The position numbers were made by a program, and so were the translations under genes. 5,372 bases of DNA from an uncultured Bacilli bacterium (lineage in GTDB: Bacteria > Bacillota_I > Bacilli_A > RF39 > UBA660). This document shows positions 5,369-5,372 of this stretch, piece after piece. The notes beneath the pieces were generated by a model, which made no database searches, was not told where the DNA came from, and worked only from the letters and a program-made list of their open reading frames with translations. The stretch lies in the NCBI GenBank assembly GCA_947625715.1, contig CANQPR010000083.1, forward strand, positions 1-5,372. The letters run 5' to 3'. Each line of letters starts with the position of its first letter. Position 1 is the first letter of the stretch.

Positions 5369-5372
5369 TCCT
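5369..5372 (-). promoter_or_regulatory. Partial RBS of the membrane-anchored protein gene at the window edge
   Basis: AGGA on the minus strand ends four bases before the ATG at 5364. The rest of the SD and any promoter lie beyond the window. Confidence 0.5.

Noticed and set aside
2343..5372. Calling this region an integrative conjugative element
   Set aside because: Only the coupling protein points that way. No relaxase, VirB4, integrase, origin of transfer or flanking repeat is visible in the window.
1..5372. Mycoplasma-type genetic code (TGA as Trp)
   Set aside because: All genes read through to TAA or TAG with Trp as TGG, and no gene needs TGA as a sense codon.
1..5372. tRNA, rRNA, riboswitch, CRISPR array or insertion sequence
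   Set aside because: No cloverleaf, regularly spaced repeat, transposase or conserved RNA motif was seen; the gaps between genes are all under 170 bases.

Overview
This is an AT-rich window (roughly three-quarters A+T by eye) with Shine-Dalgarno sites of the AGGAGG type, many intrinsic-terminator-like hairpins and TTG starts. That suggests a low-GC member of the Bacillota, most likely an uncultured gut-type lineage in class Bacilli (RF39/Erysipelotrichia/Acholeplasmatales-like). The lineage is inferred. Tryptophans are encoded by TGG and no gene needs TGA to be read through, so the standard bacterial code fits and the Mycoplasma/Spiroplasma code is not needed.

Layout, left to right. At the left edge a minus-strand gene for a membrane or secreted protein runs out of the window. 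It diverges from uppP (plus strand), which encodes undecaprenyl-diphosphatase, the enzyme that recycles the cell-wall lipid carrier. The short gap between them holds a symmetric ATTATATAAT element that can serve as the -10 box in both directions. uppP converges on rmuC (minus) and the two coding regions overlap by 23 bp. The rmuC terminator hairpin sits inside the end of uppP. Upstream of rmuC on the same strand is a small single-domain rhodanese-like gene with a TTG start. A hairpin in the gap between these two can sequester the rmuC ribosome binding site.

The right half is a separate minus-strand unit of two genes. The first is an unrecognised membrane-anchored extracytoplasmic protein. The second, 57 bases downstream, is a VirD4/TraG-type coupling-protein ATPase of 696 residues with two membrane segments, intact Walker A and B motifs and a long low-complexity acidic tail. 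The unit ends in a strong intrinsic terminator that begins inside the stop codon of the ATPase gene.

The uppP, rmuC and rhodanese genes look like ordinary chromosomal housekeeping genes. The coupling protein is the odd member: no relaxase, VirB4, integrase or attachment site is visible, so either the window catches the edge of a conjugative element or the gene is an orphan with another role. The best leads are the ATPase plus its unknown membrane partner, the coding-sequence-embedded terminator, and the RBS-masking hairpin before rmuC. I do not see firm evidence of a new multi-gene system. No gene-free stretch exceeds 300 bases, and no RNA genes, CRISPR arrays or insertion sequences were seen.
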